Below are positions 1-8,398 of a stretch of 33,227 nucleotides of DNA, one piece after another. The position numbers were made by a program, and so were the translations under genes. Position 1 is the first letter of the stretch, and each line of letters begins with the position of its first letter. The stretch is from Thermoanaerobaculales bacterium (lineage in GTDB: Bacteria > Acidobacteriota > Thermoanaerobaculia > Thermoanaerobaculales > Sulfomarinibacteraceae): positions 1 through 33,227 of the forward strand of contig JALOKS010000003.1 of assembly GCA_025456385.1 (NCBI GenBank). The letters are read 5' to 3'. A model generated the notes under the pieces. That model did no database searches, had not been told where the DNA came from, and worked only from the letters and a program-made list of their open reading frames with translations.

Positions 1-460
1 ACCAATCCGCATACTTCGTCCCGTCGAGAGCGACGCCCTCCGAGCTCGTGCGCACGTCGTAGATGTTCTCGCCGCCCCAGGAGGTCGCGTCCGGGTCGTC
101 CTGGTAGGAGCGCAGCACCCAGTCCTCCTTGGTCATCGGATCGACCGGGATCCTGCGCAGGAACCGCCGCTCGGTCTCCTGACCGACGATCTCCACGCCC
201 TCCACGAGCTCCTCGAGGGACTCCGGATAGCCCTCGCCGCCGAGCTTGACCGGGATCAGGCCCTGGTCGGAGAGGCGCTTGTACTCGTCGATGGCGGTCC
301 GGATCTGGCGCAGGGCGAGCCGCAGCTCGGCCTCCTTGTGGCGCTTGACCGTGAACTTCGCGACCGGCAGGGCGATCGTCGACAGCACGGCGATGAGGGC
401 CACGACCATCACCAGCTCGGCGAGGGTGAAGCCCGGGGCCCGACGACCGGCAGGGCTCAC
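1..460 (-). CDS. gspG: Type II secretion GspG-like pseudopilin (3' end cut by window edge)
   Basis: This is the last visible gene of the minus-strand secretion operon. Translation from the GTG at 460 gives a short basic leader, then the class III (prepilin) cleavage motif G/FTLAELV and a hydrophobic helix with the conserved Glu at mature position 5, as expected of a pseudopilin processed by prepilin peptidase. The C-terminal part, with WGGENIYDV and a LDGTKYADW-like end, resembles the GspG family, whose major pseudopilin builds the periplasmic pseudopilus. GTG overlaps the gspD stop (GTGA), so the two are translationally coupled. About 153 codons are visible and the stop lies outside the window. 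GspG is usually 140-150 residues, so little should be missing. A minor pilin/pseudopilin role is the alternative. Confidence 0.85.
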   Translation of the reverse strand, partial: MSPAGRRAPGFTLAELVMVVALIAVLSTIALPVAKFTVKRHKEAELRLALRQIRTAIDEYKRLSDQGLIPVKLGGEGYPESLEELVEGVEIVGQETERRFLRRIPVDPMTKEDWVLRSYQDDPDATSWGGENIYDVRTSSEGVALDGTKYADW

Positions 461-2883
461 GGGCTCTCCTCCGGCCGGTCGAAGGGGTTGACGAAGAGGG
501 CCCCGTCGCTCGCCGCCACCGGCAGGACGATGCCGTCCGCGGTGATGGCGGAGGCTGCCGTGAAGACGATGGGCGCGGGACCGGCCTCGAGGGCCTGCAC
601 CTTGAGTGCGGCGACCGCCTGCCCGCTCTCGATGCCGCCCACGACCACGAGCTCGAGCTCGATCCAGCCCTCGTTCGCCCGCACCTCGTCGCGCAGGAGC
701 TCGACGCCCGGCGCCGGCAGGAGCTCGGCGATCCACAGCCGCGAGGGGTCGTAGGACAACCCCAGCGGCAGACGGTAGGAGCCCGAGCCGCCGCGCACCA
801 CGACCTGCAGGATCGTCTCGTCGCCCGGGCGGATGGACACCACCGACGGCTCGAGCCCGACGAGCAGCGGCGGCAGCGAGCTGAGTGCGCCGTCCGGTCC
901 GAGGGCGGGCGATCCGACGCCGAGGTCCCCGCCGACCACGGCAGAGCTCTTCTCGGATCCCGACGGCACGAGCTCGACGCCCCCGGCCTCCGTCGGCGGC
1001 GTGACGCGGCGCGGCGCCGTCGGCCGGCGGGCCGTGGGCGAACCGTAGGGAGTGCCGGTCTCACTCTCCTCCTCGACCGCCTCCTGCCCCTCGGCCTCGA
1101 CCGGCTCGCCCCCCCCTCCGCTGTCGAAGGGACCGCTGCCCGCGCGCCCCGACTGCACCCGGGGCGTCGCCCCGAAGTACGAGATCCGGCTCTCGGTGCC
1201 CACCCAGACCGGCGCCAGGTCCTCCTCCTCGATGTCCGGGAAGCGGATGATCTGCGGCGTCAGCGTCAGCACCAGGTCGGTGTCCTTGTCGGTCGTGCTC
1301 TCGCTGCGGAACAGCCGGCCGAGATACGGGATGTCGCCGAGCAGCGGGGTCTTGGTGACGCCTTTGGTCTTGTCGCGGCGGATGAGGCCCGCGAGCAGGC
1401 TCGACTCGCCGCTCTTGAGCCGGATCACCGAGGAGATGGTGCGGGTGCCGATGGTGACCGCCTCCTGGTCCGGGCCCACCGGCACCGTGTCGCCGAGGTT
1501 CGAGATCTCGACCTTGAGGTTGAGGGTGATCTCGCGGTTGTGGTGGACCCGCGGCTCGACCTCGATCTGGATCCCCACGTCCTTGTACTGGAAGGAGGTG
1601 ATGGGCACCACGTTGCCGCCGGCGGTGTTCGAGGTGTTGAAGCTGGTCACCGGAATCGGCACCTGGTCGCCGATCAGCAGGCTCGCCTTCTCGCCCTCGG
1701 TGATCCGCAGCTGCGGCTGCGCCAGCACCTCGGCCTCGCCGGAGGACTTGGCGAGGTTGATGAGCACGCTCGGCACGTTGATGAACCAGTCGCCGCGCGA
1801 GATGTTTTCGAGGTCGTCGAGGCTCAGCGACCCGTCCGGCGCACCAGGGTTGATGGCGCCGGTGTCGAGCTGGAGGTTGAAGTTGTAGGTCGACAGCGCG
1901 GCGCCGATGTCCGAGTTTTTCGTCGAGCTCATGATCAGGATCTCGACGTCGACCAGGACCTCCGCCTTGGCCTTGTCGTTGACCCGGATCAGCTTCTCGG
2001 CGATCGCGACCTTGTCGGCGGTGTCGCGCAGGGTGATGGCGTTGAGCTGCTCGTTGGTGGACAGGCGCCGGGCCTCGATCAGCGAGCGCAGCAGCTTGTC
2101 GATCTCCTTGACGTCGGCGTTGGAGAGGAAGAAGGTCTTGATGACCAGGTCCTCGTAGTCGCGCCGGGTCTGCGGCGTGTCCTCGACGACGATGATCGAC
2201 TGCTCGTCGAGCACCTTGTAGAAGTGCCCCGCGGCCTGCATCACCATCTCCAGCGACTGCTCGGCCGTCAGGTCGCGGAGCTCGATCGCCAGCCGGTCGT
2301 CCTTGAGCTTGGGGTCGAAGAGGACGTTGAAGCCGTAAGCCTTGCCGATGGCGTCGTAGATCTCCTTGACCGGCTTCGCCTTGGGAAAATTGAGGGTGAT
2401 CGGCTCCTTGGACCTGGGATCGAGCACCGGCGGCTTGACCTTGGCCTCCCGCGCCTGCGCCTTGAGCTCCTCGAGCTTCTGCGGGCCGTCCGGGCTCGAC
2501 AGGATCTCGATCTCCCGGCGGACGTCCTCGAGCACCTGCTCCGCGTACTGGTTCGACGGGTCGAGCTGCACCGCCATCTGCAGCTCGTTGGCCGCCGGCA
2601 GCAGCCGCCCGATGCGGCGCAGGGTCATTCCATTCTCGAAGTGGCGCTGGGCCGCGCGCTGCCGGGCGAAGGCGAGCTGCATCTTGTACTCGACGTTGTC
2701 GGGCTCCTCCGCGAGAGCCTGCAGGTAGTGGTAGACCGCGGCGTCCCAGTTCTTGTGCCCGAAGGCCTCCGCTCCCTCGCTGGCGGTCTTCTTGGCTGTC
2801 GAACAGCCGGCGAGCGCGACCGCGAGGGCGGCCGCCACGGCGAAGCCTCGGCTCCCGAACCTATTTGTCCGACAACGGTACAC
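457..2883 (-). CDS. gspD: Outer-membrane secretin (GspD/PilQ family) with C-terminal cohesin-like domain
   Basis: The protein forms the outer-membrane channel of the secretion/pilus machine. I start it at the GTG at 2883, preceded by GGAGGA 5 nt upstream, rather than at the ORF-track start. This gives 808 residues with a lipoprotein signal ending in LAGC. Order of parts: a TPR-like stretch (about 30-130), an STN/N0-type domain from about 160 (ITLNFPKAKPVKEIYDAIG), an N1-like domain, then the secretin core from about 310 to 590 with VPIPVTSF, GIQIEVEPRV and the signature LLGDIPYLGRLF. A low-complexity Glu/Thr/Pro linker follows. The last ~120 residues look like a cohesin-type beta-sandwich (PGDETILQV, LSYDPSRL). 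The 5' end overlaps the pilP-like gene by 23 nt. Confidence 0.93.
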   Translation of the reverse strand: MYRCRTNRFGSRGFAVAAALAVALAGCSTAKKTASEGAEAFGHKNWDAAVYHYLQALAEEPDNVEYKMQLAFARQRAAQRHFENGMTLRRIGRLLPAANELQMAVQLDPSNQYAEQVLEDVRREIEILSSPDGPQKLEELKAQAREAKVKPPVLDPRSKEPITLNFPKAKPVKEIYDAIGKAYGFNVLFDPKLKDDRLAIELRDLTAEQSLEMVMQAAGHFYKVLDEQSIIVVEDTPQTRRDYEDLVIKTFFLSNADVKEIDKLLRSLIEARRLSTNEQLNAITLRDTADKVAIAEKLIRVNDKAKAEVLVDVEILIMSSTKNSDIGAALSTYNFNLQLDTGAINPGAPDGSLSLDDLENISRGDWFINVPSVLINLAKSSGEAEVLAQPQLRITEGEKASLLIGDQVPIPVTSFNTSNTAGGNVVPITSFQYKDVGIQIEVEPRVHHNREITLNLKVEISNLGDTVPVGPDQEAVTIGTRTISSVIRLKSGESSLLAGLIRRDKTKGVTKTPLLGDIPYLGRLFRSESTTDKDTDLVLTLTPQIIRFPDIEEEDLAPVWVGTESRISYFGATPRVQSGRAGSGPFDSGGGGEPVEAEGQEAVEEESETGTPYGSPTARRPTAPRRVTPPTEAGGVELVPSGSEKSSAVVGGDLGVGSPALGPDGALSSLPPLLVGLEPSVVSIRPGDETILQVVVRGGSGSYRLPLGLSYDPSRLWIAELLPAPGVELLRDEVRANEGWIELELVVVGGIESGQAVAALKVQALEAGPAPIVFTAASAITADGIVLPVAASDGALFVNPFDRPEESP

Positions 2884-3445
2884 TGGTGTCCTCCGAAGCA
2901 TCGTAGCCGATGAAGCCGATGGTGACCGACTCGAGGCCGATGGCGCGCACGATGAAAATGCCGTCGATGACCTGGCCGACGGTCGCCACCTCGATCTCGG
3001 CGCTGTCGCCGTCACCCTTGCGGAAGGCGGCCACCAGCGTCGGCGTGGGCCCGAGATGGCCGATGTACTCGCGATCGAAGGGCGGCGGCGGAGGCTTGAC
3101 CTCCCCGTCGAGGCCGCGGGCGATCCGCGGCGTCGGCGTCGGTCGCGGCGGCAGGGTCGGCCGCGGGGTCGGCGGCGGCGTCAGGTTGCGGGTCGGCGTC
3201 GGGGGCGGCCGAAAGGCGAAGGGGTTGGCGTCCGAAGCGGCGCCCGCACCGCCGGGCGTCGGGCTTCCCATGGCGAGCAGCGGCAGCTCGTGCGCGGTGT
3301 AGTCGAGGTCGCTCGCGCCCGCAGATCCCCCGCCGCCTGATGCCTCTCTGAGCGAGTAGACGAGCGCCGCCGCTGCGACCACGACCAGCACCGAGACCAG
3401 AATCGTCAACCGGAGACGCTCGCGAGGGTTTGCGGCGGCTGCCAT
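2861..3445 (-). CDS. PilP/GspC-like inner-membrane assembly protein with proline-rich linker
   Basis: A 194-residue bitopic protein. A short basic N-terminus is followed by one membrane helix (about residues 12-30), a long Pro/Thr-rich periplasmic linker (PPPTPTRNLTPPPTPRPT) and a compact C-terminal beta domain ending in ESVTIGFIGYD. That layout matches PilP/GspC proteins, which link the inner-membrane platform to the secretin. Its position between the PilO-like and secretin genes supports the same role. The start ATG shares one base with the stop of the upstream gene (TGATG), and its 3' end overlaps gspD. Primary-sequence similarity to classical PilP is weak, so the family name is inferred mainly from architecture and order. 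Confidence 0.75.
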   Translation of the reverse strand: MAAAANPRERLRLTILVSVLVVVAAAALVYSLREASGGGGSAGASDLDYTAHELPLLAMGSPTPGGAGAASDANPFAFRPPPTPTRNLTPPPTPRPTLPPRPTPTPRIARGLDGEVKPPPPPFDREYIGHLGPTPTLVAAFRKGDGDSAEIEVATVGQVIDGIFIVRAIGLESVTIGFIGYDASEDTSVPLSDK

Positions 3446-4065
3446 CAGCCCTCCCCTCCCGCGCCGCCGATGCCGCCGGTGAGCCGGCGCAGCTGCTCGG
3501 GGTCGGCGTCGACGAAGAAGGTCGCCAGCCGCACCGAGATCCGCAGCTGCTGGCTGACGGGAGCCTCTTCGCCCGCCAGGCTGATGCCCTCGACGAGAAA
3601 GAACTCCGGGCTCTCCTGCAGGGCCGCCAGCATCTGCCGGATCTGTCGGTACTGGCCCTCGACCGAAAACTGAATCCCGAAGCGGATGAAGCCCGTGCCG
3701 CGATCCTCCGCCGCCGTGTAGGCGAAGTTGCCGGGCAGGAGCCCGGCGTCGCGGGTCGCCGAGCCGACCGCGCGCAGGATGTCGGTCAGCCGCTCCTCCA
3801 GACTCTGGAAGACCTCACCGTGCAGGATCGCGAACTGGCGGTCGAGCTCCTCGATCCGCGCGCGATCGCCGCTCGTGGCCGTGCGCAGGCCCTCGAGGCG
3901 TGCGATCTCGCGCTCGAGCTCCTCGATACGGCTGCGGACCTGGGCTCGCCGGCCTCCCGACTCCGAGGACTGCCAGAGAAAGAGAGCAGCCGCCACGACG
4001 CACAGCGCGATCGCCGGCAGCCACACCGCGAGCAGGCGCCGCCACGGCCGGAGGTCGAAGGTCAT
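3445..4065 (-). CDS. PilO/GspM-like inner-membrane platform protein
   Basis: A 206-residue protein with an N-terminal membrane helix (about residues 13-32, LLAVWLPAIALCVVAAALF), a coiled coil (about 40-75, rich in RIEELEREIARLE) and a C-terminal ferredoxin-like region (GTGFIRFGIQFSVEGQYRQI). This is the usual PilO/GspM layout. PilO pairs with PilN in the periplasm and connects the cytoplasmic ATPase platform to PilP and the secretin. The start overlaps the end of the PilN-like gene by 4 nt (ATGA), so translation is coupled. The C-terminus carries a Gly-rich tail (GGIGGAGGEG) with no obvious function. Confidence 0.8.
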   Translation of the reverse strand: MTFDLRPWRRLLAVWLPAIALCVVAAALFLWQSSESGGRRAQVRSRIEELEREIARLEGLRTATSGDRARIEELDRQFAILHGEVFQSLEERLTDILRAVGSATRDAGLLPGNFAYTAAEDRGTGFIRFGIQFSVEGQYRQIRQMLAALQESPEFFLVEGISLAGEEAPVSQQLRISVRLATFFVDADPEQLRRLTGGIGGAGGEG

Positions 4066-4634
4066 GGCGCCTCCGCAGCGGGCAGGTACACGACCCGCAG
4101 TCTGAGCAGGTAATCTCCGGTCCCCGAATCCTCCGGAGTGCGCTCGCTCGCGGGCGTCGGGTCCCTGAAGCTCGGGTCGGCGAGGAGATTGTCGAGGAAC
4201 TGCAGCATCGCCTCACGGTTCCTCGACACCACCTCGAAGGTCAGGGTCACGCTGTCGTCGGCGACTGCGGGCGTGACTCTGACGAGGCGCACGTCGTAGG
4301 GCATGACGCGCTCGATGTCGTCCAGCATCCGCAGCCAGGAGAAGGCCTGCTCGCGGAGCACCAGGTTGGTGGCCTTCACCCTCGCCTCGAGGGAGCGCCA
4401 CGGCACCCTGTTGAGAGCGTTGACATCCGCCCTGACCGCCGCGGCGAGCTCGGAGTGGCGTTTCTCCAGCTCGTCTCTGGTCGCGGCCTCGGTGCCCAGC
4501 ACCCGGTGCGAGACGAGGAGCAGGCGGAGATCGAGCAGGATGAGCACCACTGCGAGGAACGCCGCTGCTCCGATGACCAGCCACACCGGACGCGTGTTGA
4601 GGAAGGGGCGCGAGGCGAGGTTCGGCGTGATCAC
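4062..4634 (-). CDS. PilN-like inner-membrane assembly protein
   Basis: The ORF-track start is too far upstream. The GTG at 4634 overlaps the PilM-like stop (GTGA) and has GGAGGT about 4 nt before it, giving 190 residues beginning VITPNLASRPFLN. The N-P-F-like motif in the first 12 residues is the PilN cytoplasmic peptide that binds PilM. A membrane helix (about 16-36, VWLVIGAAAFLAVVLILL), a coiled coil and a periplasmic alpha/beta domain follow. PilN and PilO form the heterodimer of the inner-membrane alignment complex. Gene order M-N-O-P supports the assignment. Confidence 0.85.
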   Translation of the reverse strand: MITPNLASRPFLNTRPVWLVIGAAAFLAVVLILLDLRLLLVSHRVLGTEAATRDELEKRHSELAAAVRADVNALNRVPWRSLEARVKATNLVLREQAFSWLRMLDDIERVMPYDVRLVRVTPAVADDSVTLTFEVVSRNREAMLQFLDNLLADPSFRDPTPASERTPEDSGTGDYLLRLRVVYLPAAEAP

Positions 4635-5548
4635 CGCACCTCCCCGTTCACGACGGCAACTGCCGGAGCGAGGCGGGCGGCGCCGATCCGGTCCGCGACC
4701 GTGGTCGGCCCGCAGGCCGGCCTGACGGCGCCGACCAACGGGGCCAGCCGCGGCTGCTCGCCGACCCAGCGGCGGAGAGCGGCCTCCAGCTCCCGGTTCG
4801 GGCACACCAGGCTCACCTCGATCTCGCCGGCCAGCCCGAAGCGGTCGCGGATGAAGTCGAGCGTGAGGCGGAGCTCGCGGGTGATCGTCTCGGCGGCGTC
4901 GACGTCCGAGGGCAGCGGCTTGCTGCGCAGAAGCCTCGCCGCCCCGCCCTCGAGCACCAACACCGACAGGAAGTTGTCCTCGGCCTGCACGATCATCGCC
5001 GGCCTCTCCGCCCCGGCGCCGCGCGGCACCGACGCGAACAGCCTCGTGGTGACGAGCCCGACCTCGATGCCGATCTCCTGGAACGCGGCCTCGAGTGCCG
5101 CGACGGCCTTCTCGATTCCGGCGAGCACCACGAGCTTGCGGCGCGAGCCGAGCTCCGGCGACCGCACGATCGACAGCCGCAGCTCGGTCGGAGCGACCGG
5201 CAGGAGCTTCTTCAATCGCCAGCGAACGACCTCGTGCAGCTCACGCTCCCGCCGCGGCAGCCCTTCGGCCTCGAGCAGGAAGCTCCGCAGCCAGCTCGAA
5301 GGCACGATGACGGCGGCGTTCCTGGCGCCCTCGGCCGCGCCTCGGAGGCGCGCCAGGCAGGGGCCCGCGAGCTTCCGGTCCACGGCCTGCAGGCCGACCG
5401 GACCGACCTCGAAGGCGCCCTCCGGAGTGTCCTCCGCGGCGCAGTGGAACGCGGCCGGCGCGAAGCGGTAGACCATCACCGCCGAGCCCGTGTCGAGGTC
5501 CCAGGCGGCGGCCGGCGGAGGGCTGGTCAGCAGGCGTTGCCAGTTCAT
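4631..5548 (-). CDS. PilM-like actin-fold cytoplasmic platform protein
   Basis: A 305-residue protein starting MNWQRLL at the ATG at 5548, which overlaps the gspE stop (ATGA). The longer ORF-track start runs into gspE and is rejected. No signal peptide or membrane segment is seen, so it is cytoplasmic. The sequence resembles the actin/ASKHA-fold PilM family (AAVIVPSSWLRSFLLE, then a region of the type seen in PilM/GspL N-domains: ERELHEVVRWRLKKLLP). PilM binds the N-terminal peptide of PilN and couples the ATPase to the membrane platform. Its divergence from classical PilM leaves a GspL-like cytoplasmic domain as an alternative. Confidence 0.78.
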   Translation of the reverse strand: MNWQRLLTSPPPAAAWDLDTGSAVMVYRFAPAAFHCAAEDTPEGAFEVGPVGLQAVDRKLAGPCLARLRGAAEGARNAAVIVPSSWLRSFLLEAEGLPRRERELHEVVRWRLKKLLPVAPTELRLSIVRSPELGSRRKLVVLAGIEKAVAALEAAFQEIGIEVGLVTTRLFASVPRGAGAERPAMIVQAEDNFLSVLVLEGGAARLLRSKPLPSDVDAAETITRELRLTLDFIRDRFGLAGEIEVSLVCPNRELEAALRRWVGEQPRLAPLVGAVRPACGPTTVADRIGAARLAPAVAVVNGEVR

Positions 5549-7182
5549 TCGACGAAGGTCACCTTGTTGATGTCGTAGAGCGAGGTCTCGCCCGCGAACA
5601 CCTTCTGCAGCGCCGACTCGCGCAGGAAGCGCATCCCCTCGGCCTTGGCCGCCCGCTTGATCTCGGCGGCGGAGCGGCGGTCCAGGATGAGCTGGCGGAT
5701 GTTGTCGGAGAGATTCAGGAGCTCGGCGATCGCCAGCCGGCCGCGGTAACCGGTGCCGTTGCACTCGATGCAGCCGCCCCCCTCGTAGAAGGGAAAGTCG
5801 CGGTAGCGATCGGCGTCGAGACCCGAGTCGTCGAGCAGGGTGTCCGTGACGGCTGCGCGCCGTTTGCAGTGGACGCAGATCCGCCGCACCAGGCGCTGCG
5901 CGAGCACGCAGTTCAGCGCCGACACGAAGTTGTAGAGGTCGACCTTCATGTTGAGGAAACGGCCGATGACGTCGACGACGTTGTTGGCGTGCACGGTGGT
6001 GAAGACGAGGTGGCCGGTCAGCGCCGACTGCACCGCGATCTGTGCGGTCTCCTCGTCGCGGATCTCGCCGACCATGATCTTGTCAGGGTCGTGGCGGAGG
6101 ATCGAGCGCAGGCCGCGGGCGAAGGTGAGGCCCTTCTTCTCGTTGACCGGGATCTGGGTGATGCCCTGGAGCTGGTACTCGACCGGGTCCTCGATGGTGA
6201 CGATCTTGTCCTCGACGGAGCGGATCTCGGACAGGCAGGCGTAGAGCGAGGTCGTCTTGCCCGACCCGGTGGGTCCGGTCACCAGGACCATGCCGTAGGG
6301 CTCGTTGATGAACTTGCGCAGCTGGCGCTTGGTGTCCTCCTCGAAGCCGAGGACGTCGAGGTTGAGGGTCTTGAACTCGGCGTTGGTCGACTCCTTGTCC
6401 AGAATGCGGATGACCGCGTCCTCACCGTGCACGGTCGGCATGATGGACACGCGGAAGTCGATGGTGCGGCCCGAGAACCTGACCTTGAAGCGCCCGTCCT
6501 GCGGGATCCTCTTCTCCGCGATGTCGAGCTCCGACATCACCTTGACCCGGCTGATGATGGTCGTGTGGTGGCGCTTGTCGATCGACTTCATGGCCTGGTA
6601 GAGGACGCCGTCGATGCGGTACTTGACCACGACCTCGCGGTCCTGGGTCTCGATGTGGATGTCCGAGGCCCGGCGCTGGATGGCGTTGAAAAGCACCGAG
6701 TCGACGAGCCGGATGATCGGCGAGGAGTCGGCCGTGATGCGGTCGATCGACAGCACCTCCTCGCCGTCGTCCGCCTCCTGCACGAGCTGCATGCTGAAGC
6801 CCTCGGTTGCCTCGTCGAGAACGCGCTGCGTGGACTCCGACTTCTCGAGGATGTCGGCGATGCGCTTCGCGGGGCCGACGCTGAGCTCGAGCGGACGCGC
6901 CAGCACGAGCTCCACCTCGTTGACCGCGACAACGTTTGATGGGTCGGCCATCACGACCTGGAGCGCCTCTCCCCGCGAACGCAGCGGCAGGAACTGGTAG
7001 CGGAGCATGATCTCGACGGGGATGGTGCGGAACAGCTCGGGATCGACGTGGAACTCGTGCAGCGGGTCGAAGGGCAGCTGCAGGCGCTCGGCCAGCCGGA
7101 GGGCCTCCCGCTCCTCCTCGTGGACCTCGCGGTCCTGTTCGAGGATGACGAGCTGCTGTTCGAGGTTGGGGTCGGTGGCCAT
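5545..7182 (-). CDS. gspE: Type II secretion / type IV pilus assembly ATPase GspE/PilB
   Basis: The hexameric traffic ATPase that powers pseudopilus assembly. The start is ATG at 7182 (MATDPNLEQQ) with GAGGGAG just upstream, giving 545 residues. Residues ~45-140 form an MshEN/T2SSE-N type domain. The ATPase core carries Walker A GPTGSGKTTS, the Asp box IEDPVEYQ, Walker B IMVGEIRDEETA and a His box (TGHLVFTTVHANN). A zinc-binding tetracysteine site is made by CVHC and CIEC. All catalytic motifs are intact. It lies 7 nt downstream of gspF and overlaps the PilM-like gene. Confidence 0.96.
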   Translation of the reverse strand: MATDPNLEQQLVILEQDREVHEEEREALRLAERLQLPFDPLHEFHVDPELFRTIPVEIMLRYQFLPLRSRGEALQVVMADPSNVVAVNEVELVLARPLELSVGPAKRIADILEKSESTQRVLDEATEGFSMQLVQEADDGEEVLSIDRITADSSPIIRLVDSVLFNAIQRRASDIHIETQDREVVVKYRIDGVLYQAMKSIDKRHHTTIISRVKVMSELDIAEKRIPQDGRFKVRFSGRTIDFRVSIMPTVHGEDAVIRILDKESTNAEFKTLNLDVLGFEEDTKRQLRKFINEPYGMVLVTGPTGSGKTTSLYACLSEIRSVEDKIVTIEDPVEYQLQGITQIPVNEKKGLTFARGLRSILRHDPDKIMVGEIRDEETAQIAVQSALTGHLVFTTVHANNVVDVIGRFLNMKVDLYNFVSALNCVLAQRLVRRICVHCKRRAAVTDTLLDDSGLDADRYRDFPFYEGGGCIECNGTGYRGRLAIAELLNLSDNIRQLILDRRSAAEIKRAAKAEGMRFLRESALQKVFAGETSLYDINKVTFVE

Positions 7183-7189
7183 GGCTCCC

Positions 7190-8398
7190 TCAGGCGATCT
7201 TGGTGACGATCGTGAGCAAAGGATAATAGACGGCCAGCAGCAGGCCCGCCACAACCAGGCCCATGAAGACCAGGATCACGGGTTCGATCAGGGTCACAAC
7301 CCGCCCCAGCGTGAACTCGATCGACTCGTCGAAGAAGTCCGAGGTGTGGCCGAGCATCTCGGGCAGGGCTCCGGTCGACTCACCGACGCGAACCATCGCC
7401 AGGGCCATCGCGGGAACGCGTCCGGTGTCCGCGAGCGCGTCCGACAGCGGCCTGCCCTCCTGGACCTCCTGCACGCAGCCGAGAAAGAGCGCGGCGATGT
7501 AGGCGTTGCTGACCGAGGTCGAGGCGGTCTCGAGCGCGGGCACCATTGGCGTGCCGCCGCCGAGCAGGATCGCCAGCGAGCGGCTGAACTGGGAGAGCGC
7601 GAACAGGTGCGACAGGCGGCCGACGAGCGGCAGCCGGAGCCGCCAGCGGTCGGTGGCCATCCGCCCGGCCGGCGACGATCGCCAGGCCCGGAGCGCGTAG
7701 ACGGCAAGCACCACCCCGGCCAGGATCAGAGGCCAGTTGTCGCGGATGCCGGAAGCCAGGCCGATCACCAACCGGGTCGGCAGCGGCAGGTCCGTCTGGA
7801 ACTGGACGTAGAAGTCCGAGAAGCTCGGGATGACGTAGGTCATCAGCACGATCACCAGACCGACCGCCAGGGTCACAAGCACTGCCGGATAGGTGAGCGC
7901 GCCGATGATCTTCCGGCGCACCGCCTCGACCAGGCGCTGGTACTCCACGAAGCGCTCGATCACCTGCTCGAGCTCGCCGGTGCGCTCACCCGCTTTCAGG
8001 GAGTTCGCGTACAGGCGCGGGAAGGTGTCGCCGAGGGCGAGAAAGGCATCGGAGAGGGCGATGCCGGTGGTCACCTGCTGGTGCACCTTGGCGAGCAGGG
8101 CCCGGAAATGGGGGCTGGTCTGCTGGTCCTTCAGGAGGTCGAGGGACTGCGCGAGCGGCATGCCGGCGTGCAGCAGCGTCTTGAGCTGGGTGTTGAAGAG
8201 CAGAAAGTCCTGACCGCTGACCTTCTCGGCGCGCGACAGCAGCGGCACCCTGATCCGCGAGCGCGCCCGGGCGAGGGCGAAGACGTGGAAGCCCTCCGCC
8301 TCGAGCTCGCGGCGCAGGGCCTCGAGCGAGGCGGCGACCCGGCGCTGCTCCGTCACGGAGCCGTCCGGGGCGCCGAGCCGGCAGACGAACTCCGGCAC
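7190..8398 (-). CDS. gspF: Type II secretion / type IV pilus inner-membrane platform protein GspF/PilC
   Basis: A 402-residue polytopic inner-membrane protein with two copies of the T2SSF domain (about 65-190 and 265-390) and the typical hydrophobic segments (ALTYPAVLVTLAVGLVIVLM; PLILAGVVLAVYAL; a C-terminal VILVFMGLVVAGLLLAVYYP). Family hallmarks include LLHAGMPLAQSLDLL and the C-terminal L-x-x-P-L-L-T-I pattern. GspF sits at the centre of the platform and is driven by GspE. The start is GTG, directly after the stop of the preceding gene (TGA-GTG), so the two are coupled. Confidence 0.95.
   Translation of the reverse strand: MPEFVCRLGAPDGSVTEQRRVAASLEALRRELEAEGFHVFALARARSRIRVPLLSRAEKVSGQDFLLFNTQLKTLLHAGMPLAQSLDLLKDQQTSPHFRALLAKVHQQVTTGIALSDAFLALGDTFPRLYANSLKAGERTGELEQVIERFVEYQRLVEAVRRKIIGALTYPAVLVTLAVGLVIVLMTYVIPSFSDFYVQFQTDLPLPTRLVIGLASGIRDNWPLILAGVVLAVYALRAWRSSPAGRMATDRWRLRLPLVGRLSHLFALSQFSRSLAILLGGGTPMVPALETASTSVSNAYIAALFLGCVQEVQEGRPLSDALADTGRVPAMALAMVRVGESTGALPEMLGHTSDFFDESIEFTLGRVVTLIEPVILVFMGLVVAGLLLAVYYPLLTIVTKIA

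Noticed and set aside
1540-2913. 457-codon plus-strand ORF, and the similar long ORFs at 5869, 7007 and 10562
   Set aside because: Antisense shadows of gspD, gspE, gspF/secretin-N and the HD nuclease. Compositionally biased and overlapping well-recognised genes completely.
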